From SVEL01 sp045126475 (lineage in GTDB: Bacteria > Bacillota > Clostridia > Lachnospirales > Lachnospiraceae), in the NCBI GenBank assembly GCA_045126475.1, contig JBGVOL010000089.1, positions 1-40,154 on the forward strand: a stretch of 40,154 nucleotides of DNA, given 5' to 3'. Shown piece by piece: positions 24,491 through 34,068 of the stretch (positions within the stretch are counted from its first letter, which is position 1; each line of letters opens with the position of its first letter). The notes below the pieces were generated by a model. That model was not told where the DNA came from. It ran no database searches and saw only the letters and a program-made list of their open reading frames with translations. The position numbers and the translations under genes were made by a program.

Positions 24491-24680
24491 TTACCTCTCA
24501 TATCATGCTTTTCCCAGTTCCAAGTGGTTTTTTCCTCATTTTACTTCATTATTTTTCTTGATTTACCACCTATATCATGGTTTCACCAGTTTTAGGCGGT
24601 TTTTCTTGCTCGTTTTGCTTTAAGTTTTTTCTCAATTTACCGCTTATATCACAGTACCATCAGTTTCAAGTGGTTTTACT
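24491..24680 (+). repeat. Three tandem ~73-bp repeats
   Basis: TTACC-C-TATATCA units start at 24491, 24563 and 24637 (72 and 74 bp apart). Each unit continues through CCAGTTT or similar to A-G-GGTTTTT. ACC-C-T at the start of a unit can pair with A-G-GGT later in the same unit, with G-U or A-C substitutions between copies. Each hairpin is followed by a T run. Confidence 0.6.
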
Positions 24681-24765
24681 TCCACAAATGCTACTGGTTG
24701 ACATTTACGCATTTCAAAACTCTCAGGTGTGAGGTACTCAATGTAATTTCTGATTTAGCGCAAAT

Positions 24766-25004
24766 AAGTGCTTCGACTTGTTATTATGTTTTTTATTCAT
24801 AGCGTAGGATATTAGTTTATCTTAGAACTTTGCTACTCTAATACATAGTAATTCGCCGACAGGAGGTCGGCGAAAGGATTTGTCCGACACGATGTCGGAT
24901 ACAAATCCGGTTACGCAGTATACGAAAACTTAAAGAGCAAAGTTCTTAGATAAACTTAAATCCGGAGCTCAGAATAAAAAATATAATAACAAGCCGAAGC
25001 ACTT
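24766..25004. repeat. Large self-complementary structure B, related to A
   Basis: 24766-24798 pairs with 24972-25004 (31 of 33). Inside, 24814-24834 pairs with 24936-24956 (20 of 21). Hairpins are TTCGCCGAC/GTCGGCGAA (24852-24874) and GGATTTGT-CCGACA-CGA-TGTCGG-AT-ACAAATCC (24876-24908). AGTTTATCTAAG is shared with structure A, so A and B look homologous. Confidence 0.65.
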
Positions 25005-25022
25005 TCTACGATAAACAGTAAT

Positions 25023-26417
25023 TTACTCACCTAATGTTACGCCGAGTTTCTGACATGTCTCATTTATGACCCTAAGCAGCTCTTCATCTGTGATGACTGT
25101 AACTCTTCCGCTTTCATATTCACTGTCAACCCAGCTCTTTACCTCTCTTACAAGTTCGGACTGCTTGTCTACCTTCTTGTCATCCTTAAGTTTAAAGTAT
25201 GTGTTAATCCAGTGAGCTATTCCGGCAAGTCCTGATGTGTTTGATACAGCTACAAGTACAGGTCTGTTAAGAATCTTTTCTGTGTCGAATATGTTGTAAA
25301 TCTCCTCATTCTTGAGAAGTCCATCTGCATGGATGCCTGCTCTTGTAACATTAAATGCCGAACCTACAAACGGAGTTCTTGAAGGAACCTTATAACCTAT
25401 CTCCTTCTCAAAGTATTCAGCCATCTCTGTTATAACTTCAGGTCTCATTCCATCCATTGTTCCACGAAGCTGTGCATACTCAAATACCATTGCCTCAAGA
25501 GGTGTGTTACCTGTTCTCTCACCGATACCGAAAAGTGAACAGTTTACGCCACTTGCTCCGTAAAGCCATGCTGTAGTTGAGTTTGTAACTGCCTTATAGA
25601 AATCATTATGACCATGCCACTCAATCTGCTCACTCGGAACACCGCCATGTGTCTTTAATCCGTAAATAATACCCTGTACAGAACGCGGAATAACGGCACC
25701 TGAGAAGTTTACACCATATCCCATGGTATCGCAGGCACGAATCTTTACAGGAATTCCGTATTCATCCTGAAGCTTCATGAGTTCAAGACAGAACGGTATA
25801 ACAAATCCATAGATATCTGAACGCGTGATATCCTCAAGGTGACATCTTGGTGCAACACCTGTCTCAAGACACTCTCTTATGACACTTAAGTAGTGCTCCA
25901 TACACTCTCTTCTTGTCATCTTCATCTTATAAAAAATATGATAATCGGAACAGCTTACAAGGACACCTGTCTCCTTGATTCCCAAATCCTTAACAAGCTC
26001 AAAATCCTTCTTGCTTGCACGAATCCAGCTTGTAACCTCAGGGAACTCATATCCCCTCTCCATACATTTATAAACTGCATCCCTGTCCTTCTTGCTGTAC
26101 AGGAAAAATTCAGATGCCCTGATTATACCGTTTGGACCTCCCAAATCATGGAAATAATCAAACAATCTGACAATCTGCTCTGCAGAGTATGGCGCTCTTG
26201 ACTGCTGTCCATCTCTGAATGTTGTATCGGTAATCCATATTTTATCAGGCATTCCGTGAGGAACTATTCTATCATTAAATGCAATCTTTGGTACCTCTGT
26301 ATATGGGAAAAGATTTCTAAAAGTATTCGGCTTGTCAACATCAACCAAATGATAAATATGCTCTTCCAACTGTAAAAGATTTGTATGGGTATCTAATTTA
26401 ACTTTTCTATTATCCAT
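25023..26417 (-). CDS. Homocitrate/isopropylmalate synthase-family enzyme, likely Re-citrate synthase
   Basis: 464 aa from ATG 26417 (MDNRKVKLD), with GGGAGGAG upstream. It has the HMGL-like TIM barrel signature: DTTFRDGQQSRAPYSAEQIV (~63-82), GIKETGVLVSCSDYHIF, HLEDITRSDIYGFV, and the metal-site EWHGHNDFYKAV (~270). Two-domain length fits. The whole layout, including FFLYSKKDRDAV and GVNCSLFGIGERTGNTPLEA, resembles the Re-citrate synthase of Clostridium kluyveri rather than classical LeuA. That enzyme makes citrate from oxaloacetate and acetyl-CoA in anaerobes lacking Si-citrate synthase. No LeuA C-terminal leucine-binding domain is visible. The substrate is inferred, not proven. Confidence 0.85.
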   Translation of the reverse strand: MDNRKVKLDTHTNLLQLEEHIYHLVDVDKPNTFRNLFPYTEVPKIAFNDRIVPHGMPDKIWITDTTFRDGQQSRAPYSAEQIVRLFDYFHDLGGPNGIIRASEFFLYSKKDRDAVYKCMERGYEFPEVTSWIRASKKDFELVKDLGIKETGVLVSCSDYHIFYKMKMTRRECMEHYLSVIRECLETGVAPRCHLEDITRSDIYGFVIPFCLELMKLQDEYGIPVKIRACDTMGYGVNFSGAVIPRSVQGIIYGLKTHGGVPSEQIEWHGHNDFYKAVTNSTTAWLYGASGVNCSLFGIGERTGNTPLEAMVFEYAQLRGTMDGMRPEVITEMAEYFEKEIGYKVPSRTPFVGSAFNVTRAGIHADGLLKNEEIYNIFDTEKILNRPVLVAVSNTSGLAGIAHWINTYFKLKDDKKVDKQSELVREVKSWVDSEYESGRVTVITDEELLRVINETCQKLGVTLGE

Positions 26418-26520
26418 TTTTACACTCCTCCCAGTATTCGTCTAATAATCTATACCATTTTATACAATTATCATCACATTGTCAACAATTTATTACTGTA
26501 AAGTAATAAAATAATCACAA

Positions 26521-26567
26521 AAAAATGCGAAGGTTCTGCCCTTTTTAGGCTAAACCTCCGCATTTTT
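26521..26567 (-). terminator. Terminator after the chemoreceptor gene
   Basis: AAAAATGCG (26521-26529) pairs with CGCATTTTT (26559-26567), extended by AGGTT/AACCT. A U run is on both sides, so it may stop transcription in either direction. Confidence 0.7.
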
Positions 26568-26579
26568 ATCATTTATACT

Positions 26580-28385
26580 TTATAATTTAAATGTTTTAAT
26601 AGAATTATCAAGTCCCTCGGCAAGCTGCATCAGTTTCTTTGTCTCGGCATCACATGTATCAATAATATCTGAAAGCTCAGTCATTGATGCTGAAGTTTCC
26701 TCTGTAGATGCAGCATTCTCCTCTGCGATAGCTGCCAGATTCTCCAGACTTCCAAGCACAACTGTTTTAAGTTCATTCAGGTTATCCATCTCATTCTTTA
26801 TACCGACAATTGCATCATTTACGGCCGCTATCTCATCATCAAGTGATGCAAACATCTGCTTTGTATCATTGAGCTTACTACTCTGAACCTCCATAATCTT
26901 CATTACATCATTCATAGTATCAACGCTCTCGTTTGAATTTGAGATAAGTGTTGTAACAATCTCTGCAATTTTCTCTGCAGATATTCTTGACTGGTCAGCA
27001 AGATTTCTTATCTCATCGGCAACAACCGCAAATCCTCTTCCGTTTTCACCTGCTCTTGCAGCCTCTATGGAAGCATTAAGTGATAAGAGGTTTGTCTGAC
27101 TTGCAATATCAGCAATAAGTTCTGTTGCCTGCTGAATTTCCATTGCAGACTTGTTTGTAAGATTTGTCTGGTTCTGAACAACATTAACTGAATGAATTGT
27201 CTTTTCATTAATGTTTCCTAACTCTTCCAATGTGTTTCTTGCCTGATCACTGTAGCCTGTCATCTTATTTGAGCTTTCACCCAGACTGTCAACATTTGCC
27301 GTTGCATCATCAATGGCATTACCCATATTTGCCATCTCTGTGTTTGCATTCATTGTCTCATCCGCCTGTGATGTTGCACCGTTTGCAATCTCTTCAACCG
27401 CAATATTAACATTGTGCATGGTCTCATTTATTTTTGCAAATGATGCACCATATCGTTCCGTAAACTTTGTAAGTTCATCTGAAGCTTCAAAAATCTTAGT
27501 TACAACTGACTTGAAATTGTTGATAACCTGCTGTATTCCCTTTGCCATATCGCCAATCTCATCGTTACGGTTCAGCACCTTATCAGTTACGTTAAAATTA
27601 AGATAACCCTTTGATACATTCTCCATATCTCCAACAGATACGCGTATTACTTTGATTATTACCCTTATAAAAAATATAAGGCACACAATGGCTATTGCCA
27701 TTATGACAATAACAGAAATAACAACATAAGTCACTATGGATGTTGTCACTTTGGATGTCGCATTCTTGTCAACTGCAACAAGCATAATTCCGTTGATTTT
27801 TCCATCTTCTGTGGTTGAATATGCTTTGTAATAGCAAAAATATGTAACATCATTTACAACCAGTCCGTCATCAAAATAATATCCGTCTTTCATAACGGCT
27901 GCTTTGGCTTCATCTGAAAGAGGCACATCCATACATACCGAACCGTCACTGTTCACGAATGATGAAAGATGAAGCGTATCTTCAAAAAATATCGCCGTAA
28001 ATGTAGACATCTCATCTCTGAGATTATTTATATATCCCTTTTGATATATAAGATTTGTTGTTCCCTTATAAAGGTTTCCGTCAGCTCCAATCTTATATTC
28101 GAAATCACTTATACTGTCATAATGACTCTGAACTGCAAAGACAGTTGCCTTAAGCTTGTCTTCGGTAAGCTGCCCTGATAACTTATTGATATTGATGAGA
28201 ACAATTATAAGTATAGACACTGCTATAACAGCAATAATTGCGGCAACCATGCCCACTATTTTGCCGGTAAGCCTTATTCCGCCTTTCTTTATCTTATCGC
28301 CATTCTCTTTCCCTGCAATATTTGCAACATTTTCTCCGGCCTTTTTTAGTTTTCCGGCCTTTTCTTTCCTGTTTTTGTCATCCAC
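26580..28385 (-). CDS. Methyl-accepting chemotaxis protein
   Basis: 601 aa from a GTG start at 28385, with GAAGGAGG upstream. An unusual ~42-residue Lys-rich cytosolic N-terminus precedes TM1 (~43-66). A ~150-residue outer sensor domain follows, then TM2 (VVISVIVIMAIAIVCLIFFI), a HAMP domain, and the signalling domain with its conserved hairpin tip (ADIASQTNLLSLNASIEAARAGENGRGFAVVADEIRNLA). It relays ligand binding to the CheA/CheW kinase. The sensor has no clear named domain. It points to a chemotactic, motile organism, consistent with the FliB-like gene. Confidence 0.96.
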   Translation of the reverse strand: MDDKNRKEKAGKLKKAGENVANIAGKENGDKIKKGGIRLTGKIVGMVAAIIAVIAVSILIIVLININKLSGQLTEDKLKATVFAVQSHYDSISDFEYKIGADGNLYKGTTNLIYQKGYINNLRDEMSTFTAIFFEDTLHLSSFVNSDGSVCMDVPLSDEAKAAVMKDGYYFDDGLVVNDVTYFCYYKAYSTTEDGKINGIMLVAVDKNATSKVTTSIVTYVVISVIVIMAIAIVCLIFFIRVIIKVIRVSVGDMENVSKGYLNFNVTDKVLNRNDEIGDMAKGIQQVINNFKSVVTKIFEASDELTKFTERYGASFAKINETMHNVNIAVEEIANGATSQADETMNANTEMANMGNAIDDATANVDSLGESSNKMTGYSDQARNTLEELGNINEKTIHSVNVVQNQTNLTNKSAMEIQQATELIADIASQTNLLSLNASIEAARAGENGRGFAVVADEIRNLADQSRISAEKIAEIVTTLISNSNESVDTMNDVMKIMEVQSSKLNDTKQMFASLDDEIAAVNDAIVGIKNEMDNLNELKTVVLGSLENLAAIAEENAASTEETSASMTELSDIIDTCDAETKKLMQLAEGLDNSIKTFKL

Positions 28386-28455
28386 ACCAAAAACCTCCTT
28401 CTATGTATTTTTTATAAACCCACCTTAAGATATTGCTTTTATTTTATCACAAAAA

Positions 28456-28495
28456 AAAGTTACATGCAATTGAAAAAAATATCGCATGTAACTTT
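28456..28495 (-). terminator. Terminator after the ABC exporter genes
   Basis: AAAGTTACATGC (28456-28467) pairs with GCATGTAACTTT (28484-28495), 12 bp, ending in a T-rich tract in transcript direction. It lies just after the stop at 28503. Confidence 0.75.
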
Positions 28496-28502
28496 ATTTT
28501 AT

Positions 28503-30434
28503 TTAGTCCAATTCTACCGCACCGGTGTAAAGCTGAAAGTATCTACCCTGATTTTTAATGAGTTCGTCATGTGTACCCTGCTCAACAATCTCCCCATGTT
28601 CAAGCACAATAATCAAATCAGCATCTCTTACTGTTGAAAGACGGTGAGCAATAACAAATGTCGTTCTGTCCTTCATCAATCTGTCCATACCGTGTTCAAT
28701 ATGTTTCTCGGTTCTTGTATCAACAGAGCTTGTTGCTTCATCAAGAATAAGAATCGGTGCCTTAGAAACTGCCGCTCTTGCTATATTAAGAAGCTGTCTC
28801 TGTCCCTGGCTTAAATTTGCACCATCACCTTCAAGAATGGTGTCATAACCGTTTGACAGACGTTTAATAAATGAATGGGCACTTGCCGTCTTTGCCGCTG
28901 TCTCTATTTCTTCATCTGTCGCCTCAAGTCTTCCATATCTTATGTTTTCTCTGACCGTTCCTGTAAAGAGATGTGTATCCTGAAGTACCATTGCAATATT
29001 ACTCCTAAGACTTTCTCTTGTAAAATTTCGAATTTCAGTTCCGTCAATTCTTATTTCTCCGCTGTCAATATCATAAAATCTGTTGATAAGATTTGTAATC
29101 GTTGTTTTTCCCGCGCCGGTAGAACCCACAAATGCAATCTTCTGTCCCGGTTTTGCATGAACAGATATATCTTTTAAAATAACCTTGTCAGGATTATATC
29201 CGAAAGTAACATGATTTAAGGTAACATCACCTTTTACTTGTGCTTCCACTGTGGCCTGTTCATCATCTGTTTCCGGCTCCTCGTCCATTATCTCAAATAC
29301 TCTTTCAGCTCCGGCCAGGGCAGAAAAAATAGTATTAACCTGCATGGATACTTCATTGATTGGCCTTGAAAACTGCCTTGAGTATCCTGTCATAATCGAT
29401 AGTCCGCCTACAGTAAATGCCGGCACTACAAGGGGTCCTATTGAAAACTCACCTGCCAGACACATAATTGCTCCTACCGCAGCCGTTACCGCGTAGCTTA
29501 CCTGGCTCAAGTTGCCCATAACCGGTCCCATAATACCACCAAAAAACTGAGCTCTTATCTGATTCTCACGAAGTTCATCTGAAAGAATCTCAAACTCTTC
29601 AACAGCCCTGTCCTCATGGCAGAAAACCTTAATAACCTTCTGTCCCGTAACTGACTCTTCTATATATCCGTTTACTGCTCCGAGAGCTTTCTGCTGTCCC
29701 TTATAGTATTTCTGGCTGCGCCCTCCGATAAACGCTGCTACTTTTGCGAGAAGCGGAACAGATACAACCGTAATAAGTGCCAGTATCCAGTTCTCTGCAA
29801 ACATTATAATAAGCGTTCCCACTACAGTCATGGCACCGGAAAACAACTGAATAATTGTATTGTTCAGCATTTCACTTACAGAGTCAAGATCATTTGTAAA
29901 TCGGCTCATAAGTTCGCCGTGGGAGTGTGTATCATGGTATTTTACCGGAAGTTTCTGGAGTTTATTAAACAAATCCTGTCTGATTTTAACTATTGCCCCT
30001 TGTGAGACTCCAACCATTATTTTCTGCTGAAGGTAGCTTGCTGCTACACCAACCCCGTAAATTAGCGCCATATAAAGCAAGGTAACTGAAAGTTTTTTTA
30101 TTCTTTCTTCCACCGGGGCAGCCGTATCATCCAGACCGTTTATTACAGGTTTTAACAAATATGTGCCATAGAGTGTTGCAACTGTACTGATTACTACACA
30201 TAAAAGAGCACTTCCGATTTTGAGATATGACTGCGACAAATATCCGAAAACTCTCTTAATGACAGCCTTCGTCTGCCTTGGTCTTCCGCCCTTCATTCCT
30301 TTTCTGCCGTGACCCGGTCCTACAGGTCCCGGGCCTTTTGGTCCTACAGGCTTGCCCGGTGATGATGAAGAATATTTCCTCATGAGAGCCTCTCTTTTCA
30401 TTATCTGTTCTTCTGTCAGTTTAATATTTGCCAT
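28503..30434 (-). CDS. ABC exporter half-transporter with canonical ATPase
   Basis: 643 aa. A membrane domain with six helices (~75-365) and a C-terminal ATPase: Walker A GSTGAGKTT, signature LSQGQRQLL, Walker B ILILDEATSSVD with the catalytic Glu present. The N-terminal ~65 residues are an unusual Gly/Pro/Lys-rich stretch (KPVGPKGPGPVGPG and similar) before the first helix. Start and stop overlap as TAATG with the upstream half-transporter, so the two are coupled and probably form a heterodimer. Substrate unknown; this class covers multidrug and peptide export. Confidence 0.95.
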   Translation of the reverse strand: MANIKLTEEQIMKREALMRKYSSSSPGKPVGPKGPGPVGPGHGRKGMKGGRPRQTKAVIKRVFGYLSQSYLKIGSALLCVVISTVATLYGTYLLKPVINGLDDTAAPVEERIKKLSVTLLYMALIYGVGVAASYLQQKIMVGVSQGAIVKIRQDLFNKLQKLPVKYHDTHSHGELMSRFTNDLDSVSEMLNNTIIQLFSGAMTVVGTLIIMFAENWILALITVVSVPLLAKVAAFIGGRSQKYYKGQQKALGAVNGYIEESVTGQKVIKVFCHEDRAVEEFEILSDELRENQIRAQFFGGIMGPVMGNLSQVSYAVTAAVGAIMCLAGEFSIGPLVVPAFTVGGLSIMTGYSRQFSRPINEVSMQVNTIFSALAGAERVFEIMDEEPETDDEQATVEAQVKGDVTLNHVTFGYNPDKVILKDISVHAKPGQKIAFVGSTGAGKTTITNLINRFYDIDSGEIRIDGTEIRNFTRESLRSNIAMVLQDTHLFTGTVRENIRYGRLEATDEEIETAAKTASAHSFIKRLSNGYDTILEGDGANLSQGQRQLLNIARAAVSKAPILILDEATSSVDTRTEKHIEHGMDRLMKDRTTFVIAHRLSTVRDADLIIVLEHGEIVEQGTHDELIKNQGRYFQLYTGAVELD

Positions 30435-32179
30435 TATGCTCTCACCTCCTTATCCATCTGGGAATAATAAATCTCCTGATACTCCCCGCAGGTCTTAAGA
30501 AGTTCTTCATGGCTTCCCATTCCGGTAATTTTACCCTCATCCATAACAATAATAAGGTTTGCGTCTGCTACGGACGAGATACGCTGTGCTATTATAAGCT
30601 TTGTTGTATTTTTCAAATCAGTGCGGAAACTCTCCCTAATCTTTGCCTCTGTAGCTGTATCTACAGCACTGGTACTGTCATCAAGTATCAGTATCTTAGG
30701 TTTTTTAAGCAATGCCCTTGCAATACAAAGACGCTGCTTCTGTCCTCCCGATACATTGACACCACCCTGACCCAGTTCTGTATCATATCCCATGGTGAAA
30801 TTCTTAACAAAAGTATCTGCCTGGGCATGGGATGCCATTCTATATACATCTTCTTCGTCTGCATCCTCGTCACCCCAGCGCAGATTTTCCATAATAGTTC
30901 CGGAAAAAAGTACATTTTTCTGAAGTACCATTCCCACACCCTCACGAAGATTTTTCAGTGAATAGTCCCTAACGTTAACACCGTCTACAAGAACACATCC
31001 TTCATCGGCATCATATAGTCTTGGAATCATCTGAACAAGGCTTGTCTTTCCGCATCCCGTCGAACCGATAATCCCTACTGTCTGTCCCGGCTCAACCTTG
31101 AAACATATATTATCAAGAACTTTCTCTTCATTTTCCTTATAATATCTGAATGAAACATTTCTAAACTCAATACTGCCCCTTTCCACCTTTTTATCCTTCA
31201 TTGCCGCATTATCATCATTCAGGTCAATATCCGTTTCAAGGACTTCCCTGATACGTTTTGAAGATGCCATGGCTCTTGAACTGTTTAACAAAATCATTGA
31301 AAGCATCATAAGTGAGCTTAATATCTGAATAATATATGTTGTAATATTTGTCAGTTCACCTACTGACATTCCTCCAACGGCAACGAGATTTCCTCCGAGC
31401 CACACAACAAGAAGTGTTGTCACATTCATTGCAAGTGTCATAACAGGCATCATCAGAATAACAACATTCATTGCTCTTAAGGTCTTCTCTTTCAAATCCT
31501 CATTGGCATTTTTAAATTTGTCCTCCTCATATGACTCCCTGACGAATGATTTTACAACCCTTATATTGGTAAGATTCTCCTGTGTTGTCGTATTAAGGGC
31601 ATCAAGTTTCCTCTGCATAAGATTAAATCTTGGAAAACCTATTTTGATAATTATAAAAAGCACAACTGACAATATGGGAATAATGGCAAGAATGACAAGA
31701 CCAAGTTTCACATTTATGATAAAAGTCATAATAAGAGCTCCTATTAACATTCCCGGAGCTCTCAGCGCCAGCCTTAACATCATCATGATTACATTCTGTA
31801 CAAGCGTTATATCATTTGTAAGTCTCGTTACAAGTGAGCCTGTACTAAACTTATCAATATTTGCGAAGGAAAACTGTTGCACCTTTCTGAAAACATCCTT
31901 TCTAAGGTCATTTGCAAAGCCGGAAGATGCTTTTATTGCATAATATGCACCGCCTACACCACCTGCCATCATAAGAAGTGCAGTCACAACCATCACCGCA
32001 CCTATGCCAAGCATATAGCCTGTTCCTCTTCCTCCGTTAATTCCGTTATCAATAATACATGCCAATAATCTCGGCATGACAACTTCACCTATTACCTCAA
32101 CAATCATAAGTATGGGACCAATAATAAATGCGGAAATATATGGCCTTACATACTTCCGGTAACTGATTTTCTTTTCCAT
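30434..32179 (-). CDS. ABC exporter half-transporter with degenerate ATPase site
   Basis: 581 aa from ATG 32179 (MEKKISYRKYVRP), with AGGAGG 5 bp upstream; a start 7 codons earlier is not supported. Six membrane helices and an ATPase: Walker A GSTGCGKTS, signature VSGGQKQRL, Walker B ILILDDSTSAVD, where the catalytic Glu is replaced by Asp. This Walker B change is the hallmark of the degenerate site in heterodimeric exporters such as LmrCD and TM287/288. Partner is the downstream gene. Confidence 0.95.
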   Translation of the reverse strand: MEKKISYRKYVRPYISAFIIGPILMIVEVIGEVVMPRLLACIIDNGINGGRGTGYMLGIGAVMVVTALLMMAGGVGGAYYAIKASSGFANDLRKDVFRKVQQFSFANIDKFSTGSLVTRLTNDITLVQNVIMMMLRLALRAPGMLIGALIMTFIINVKLGLVILAIIPILSVVLFIIIKIGFPRFNLMQRKLDALNTTTQENLTNIRVVKSFVRESYEEDKFKNANEDLKEKTLRAMNVVILMMPVMTLAMNVTTLLVVWLGGNLVAVGGMSVGELTNITTYIIQILSSLMMLSMILLNSSRAMASSKRIREVLETDIDLNDDNAAMKDKKVERGSIEFRNVSFRYYKENEEKVLDNICFKVEPGQTVGIIGSTGCGKTSLVQMIPRLYDADEGCVLVDGVNVRDYSLKNLREGVGMVLQKNVLFSGTIMENLRWGDEDADEEDVYRMASHAQADTFVKNFTMGYDTELGQGGVNVSGGQKQRLCIARALLKKPKILILDDSTSAVDTATEAKIRESFRTDLKNTTKLIIAQRISSVADANLIIVMDEGKITGMGSHEELLKTCGEYQEIYYSQMDKEVRA

Positions 32180-32276
32180 GTCTGCCTCCTGCCTTACCAT
32201 TCATTTATTTTGCCTTTATCCCAATATGATAAATCTTTTATTTTATGATTTCAAGTTTTTTCCGTGCAGTTTTTTG

Positions 32277-32305
32277 TTGTAATGATATGCAGTTTTTGAT
32301 ATAAT
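32277..32305 (+). promoter_or_regulatory. Promoter for the GGDEF gene
   Basis: TTGTAA at 32277-32282 and TATAAT at 32300-32305 with a 17-bp spacer, about 50 bp before the start codon at 32358. Confidence 0.5.
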
Positions 32306-32357
32306 TTTAGTAAGTTTGTTGTTTACGTGTCAGAATAATTTGTGTGGAGATTTTACT

Positions 32358-34037
32358 ATGAAAAATGAGAGAATAGACAAATATTGCAAATTTATATATC
32401 TTGGTTTTGTAGTTTTTTTTATCAGTTTAGTCATCTATATCGTTTTTAACTTCAAAACAAATATGTACTCACATGTTGATGAATCAAAAACAATCGTTAT
32501 TGACAACTGGGAGCTTTACACAGAAGATGGCACTTATCTGGGGTTATATGGTAACACACCACTCAATGTTGCTCCCGATGAATTTATCGTCATGCGCACA
32601 AGACTACCGTACATACTTCCATATGATTACTGTATGGGATTTTCTTCAAGCCATTTGAACCTTTTTGTATATGCCGGAAATGAGCTTATATATGAGTTTT
32701 CAACAGGTGACAACTGTTTTGGTCATACTCCCGGTTACGGTTACCACATGATACCGCAAATCTACAAATATTCCGATAAAGAGATTGAAATATATATTTC
32801 TTCTCCGTACGGTATTACAGTTCTTCCGGAAATAGAACTGTCAAGTGCCAAAACTTTATTTTTCAGGCAGCTTGCACTATCCACATTGCCATTTGGTATC
32901 TCAATCATTACTTTGATGATAGGAATATTTATTCTATGCTATGGCATTTATACCATAATTAAGGCAAACGTAAACAAGTCCTTTCTCTTTCTCGGACTTT
33001 TTACCATTACACTTGCCATATACACTGCAAATGAACAAACGGTATTCCTGCTTATGACGGGTAACCATGTAGTATCTGCATATCTTTCTTTTATAACACT
33101 TATGATTATGCCGATACCGTTTATACTCTTTTTAAAGGAACTGTACACGAACAATAACCACATTGCATGGTATATCGTTATTGGTTTGAATTTCCTTAAC
33201 CTGACTGCAACTACACTTCTTCAGGTTTTAAACATTGCAGACTACAGGGAAACCCTTACTGCAACACACATTATGTATATCATTACAATCACTACGACTG
33301 TTGTCATGACAATATACGAACTCATAAAGTATAAGCTTACAACTTCCATGAAGCTCAATCTTATATGTATTTCTGTTGTTGCAGTCTTTCTGATTGCTGC
33401 CCTTGTTGTATACTACAAATCAGATCAGCAGGAGCCTACGGTACTTGGAAACCTTGGATTCCTTATATACATCATTGTTGTCGGAATACATTCCATAAAA
33501 TCAAATACCTCCCTTCTTGCTAAGGGAAAACAGGCTGAAAAATACAGGTCACTTGCCTATACTGACAACCTGACAGGTTTGAAAAACAGAACGTCACACG
33601 ACGCTCATCTTACCCATTCCGACACATCAATTCACCGATATATTATCGCTATGTTTGATTTAAATGAATTGAAATACTATAATGATAATCTCGGTCACGA
33701 GGTTGGTGATAAATATATTGTTACCAGCGCAAACATAATCAAGGCGGCTTTTGGTTCCCTTGCAGACGACCACTGCTACCGCATCGGAGGAGATGAGTTC
33801 TGTGCCATCTTTGAAGATAAGACCGTTGAGGATTTTAATAACGCTTACGAAACATTTTGCAAACTTATTGACGAATTTAATTCAACCTCAAGTGATTTGC
33901 AGATTCACATTGCGACCGGCTATGCCGAGTACGACTCTTCCATCGATTCCGATTTGAAGGAAACACGAAGCCGTGCCGATGCCATGATGTATAAAAATAA
34001 ATTTATGATAAAGCAGAAAATGGGGACATTGCGATAA
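32358..34037 (+). CDS. Membrane-bound diguanylate cyclase (GGDEF)
   Basis: 559 aa from ATG 32358 (MKNERIDKYC), with GGAG upstream. TM1 at ~11-31, then an outer domain to ~165, and about seven membrane helices (~168-385), resembling 7TMR-DISM sensors. The cytosolic C-terminal domain begins with YTDNLTGLKNR (~401) and contains an intact GGDEF motif (477-481), so it should make cyclic di-GMP. The allosteric inhibitory RxxD five residues before it is absent (LADD). Cyclic di-GMP controls motility and adhesion. Confidence 0.93.
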   Translation: MKNERIDKYCKFIYLGFVVFFISLVIYIVFNFKTNMYSHVDESKTIVIDNWELYTEDGTYLGLYGNTPLNVAPDEFIVMRTRLPYILPYDYCMGFSSSHLNLFVYAGNELIYEFSTGDNCFGHTPGYGYHMIPQIYKYSDKEIEIYISSPYGITVLPEIELSSAKTLFFRQLALSTLPFGISIITLMIGIFILCYGIYTIIKANVNKSFLFLGLFTITLAIYTANEQTVFLLMTGNHVVSAYLSFITLMIMPIPFILFLKELYTNNNHIAWYIVIGLNFLNLTATTLLQVLNIADYRETLTATHIMYIITITTTVVMTIYELIKYKLTTSMKLNLICISVVAVFLIAALVVYYKSDQQEPTVLGNLGFLIYIIVVGIHSIKSNTSLLAKGKQAEKYRSLAYTDNLTGLKNRTSHDAHLTHSDTSIHRYIIAMFDLNELKYYNDNLGHEVGDKYIVTSANIIKAAFGSLADDHCYRIGGDEFCAIFEDKTVEDFNNAYETFCKLIDEFNSTSSDLQIHIATGYAEYDSSIDSDLKETRSRADAMMYKNKFMIKQKMGTLR

Positions 34038-34068
34038 GCAATAAGTCAAAGTAAACCTCGGTAAAATT

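Larger units (their letters stand above)
24106..25026. repeat. 921-bp non-coding locus bounded by perfect 18-bp inverted repeats
   Basis: GTAAATTACTGTTTATCG (24106-24123) is the exact reverse complement of 25009-25026. The right copy overlaps the stop codon of the 25023-26417 gene. A third, partial copy sits at 24401-24418. Inside are two large self-complementary structures (24131-24393 and 24766-25004) around three tandem ~73-bp repeats. No gene is seen inside. It may be a MITE-like element or a structured RNA locus. Confidence 0.7.
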
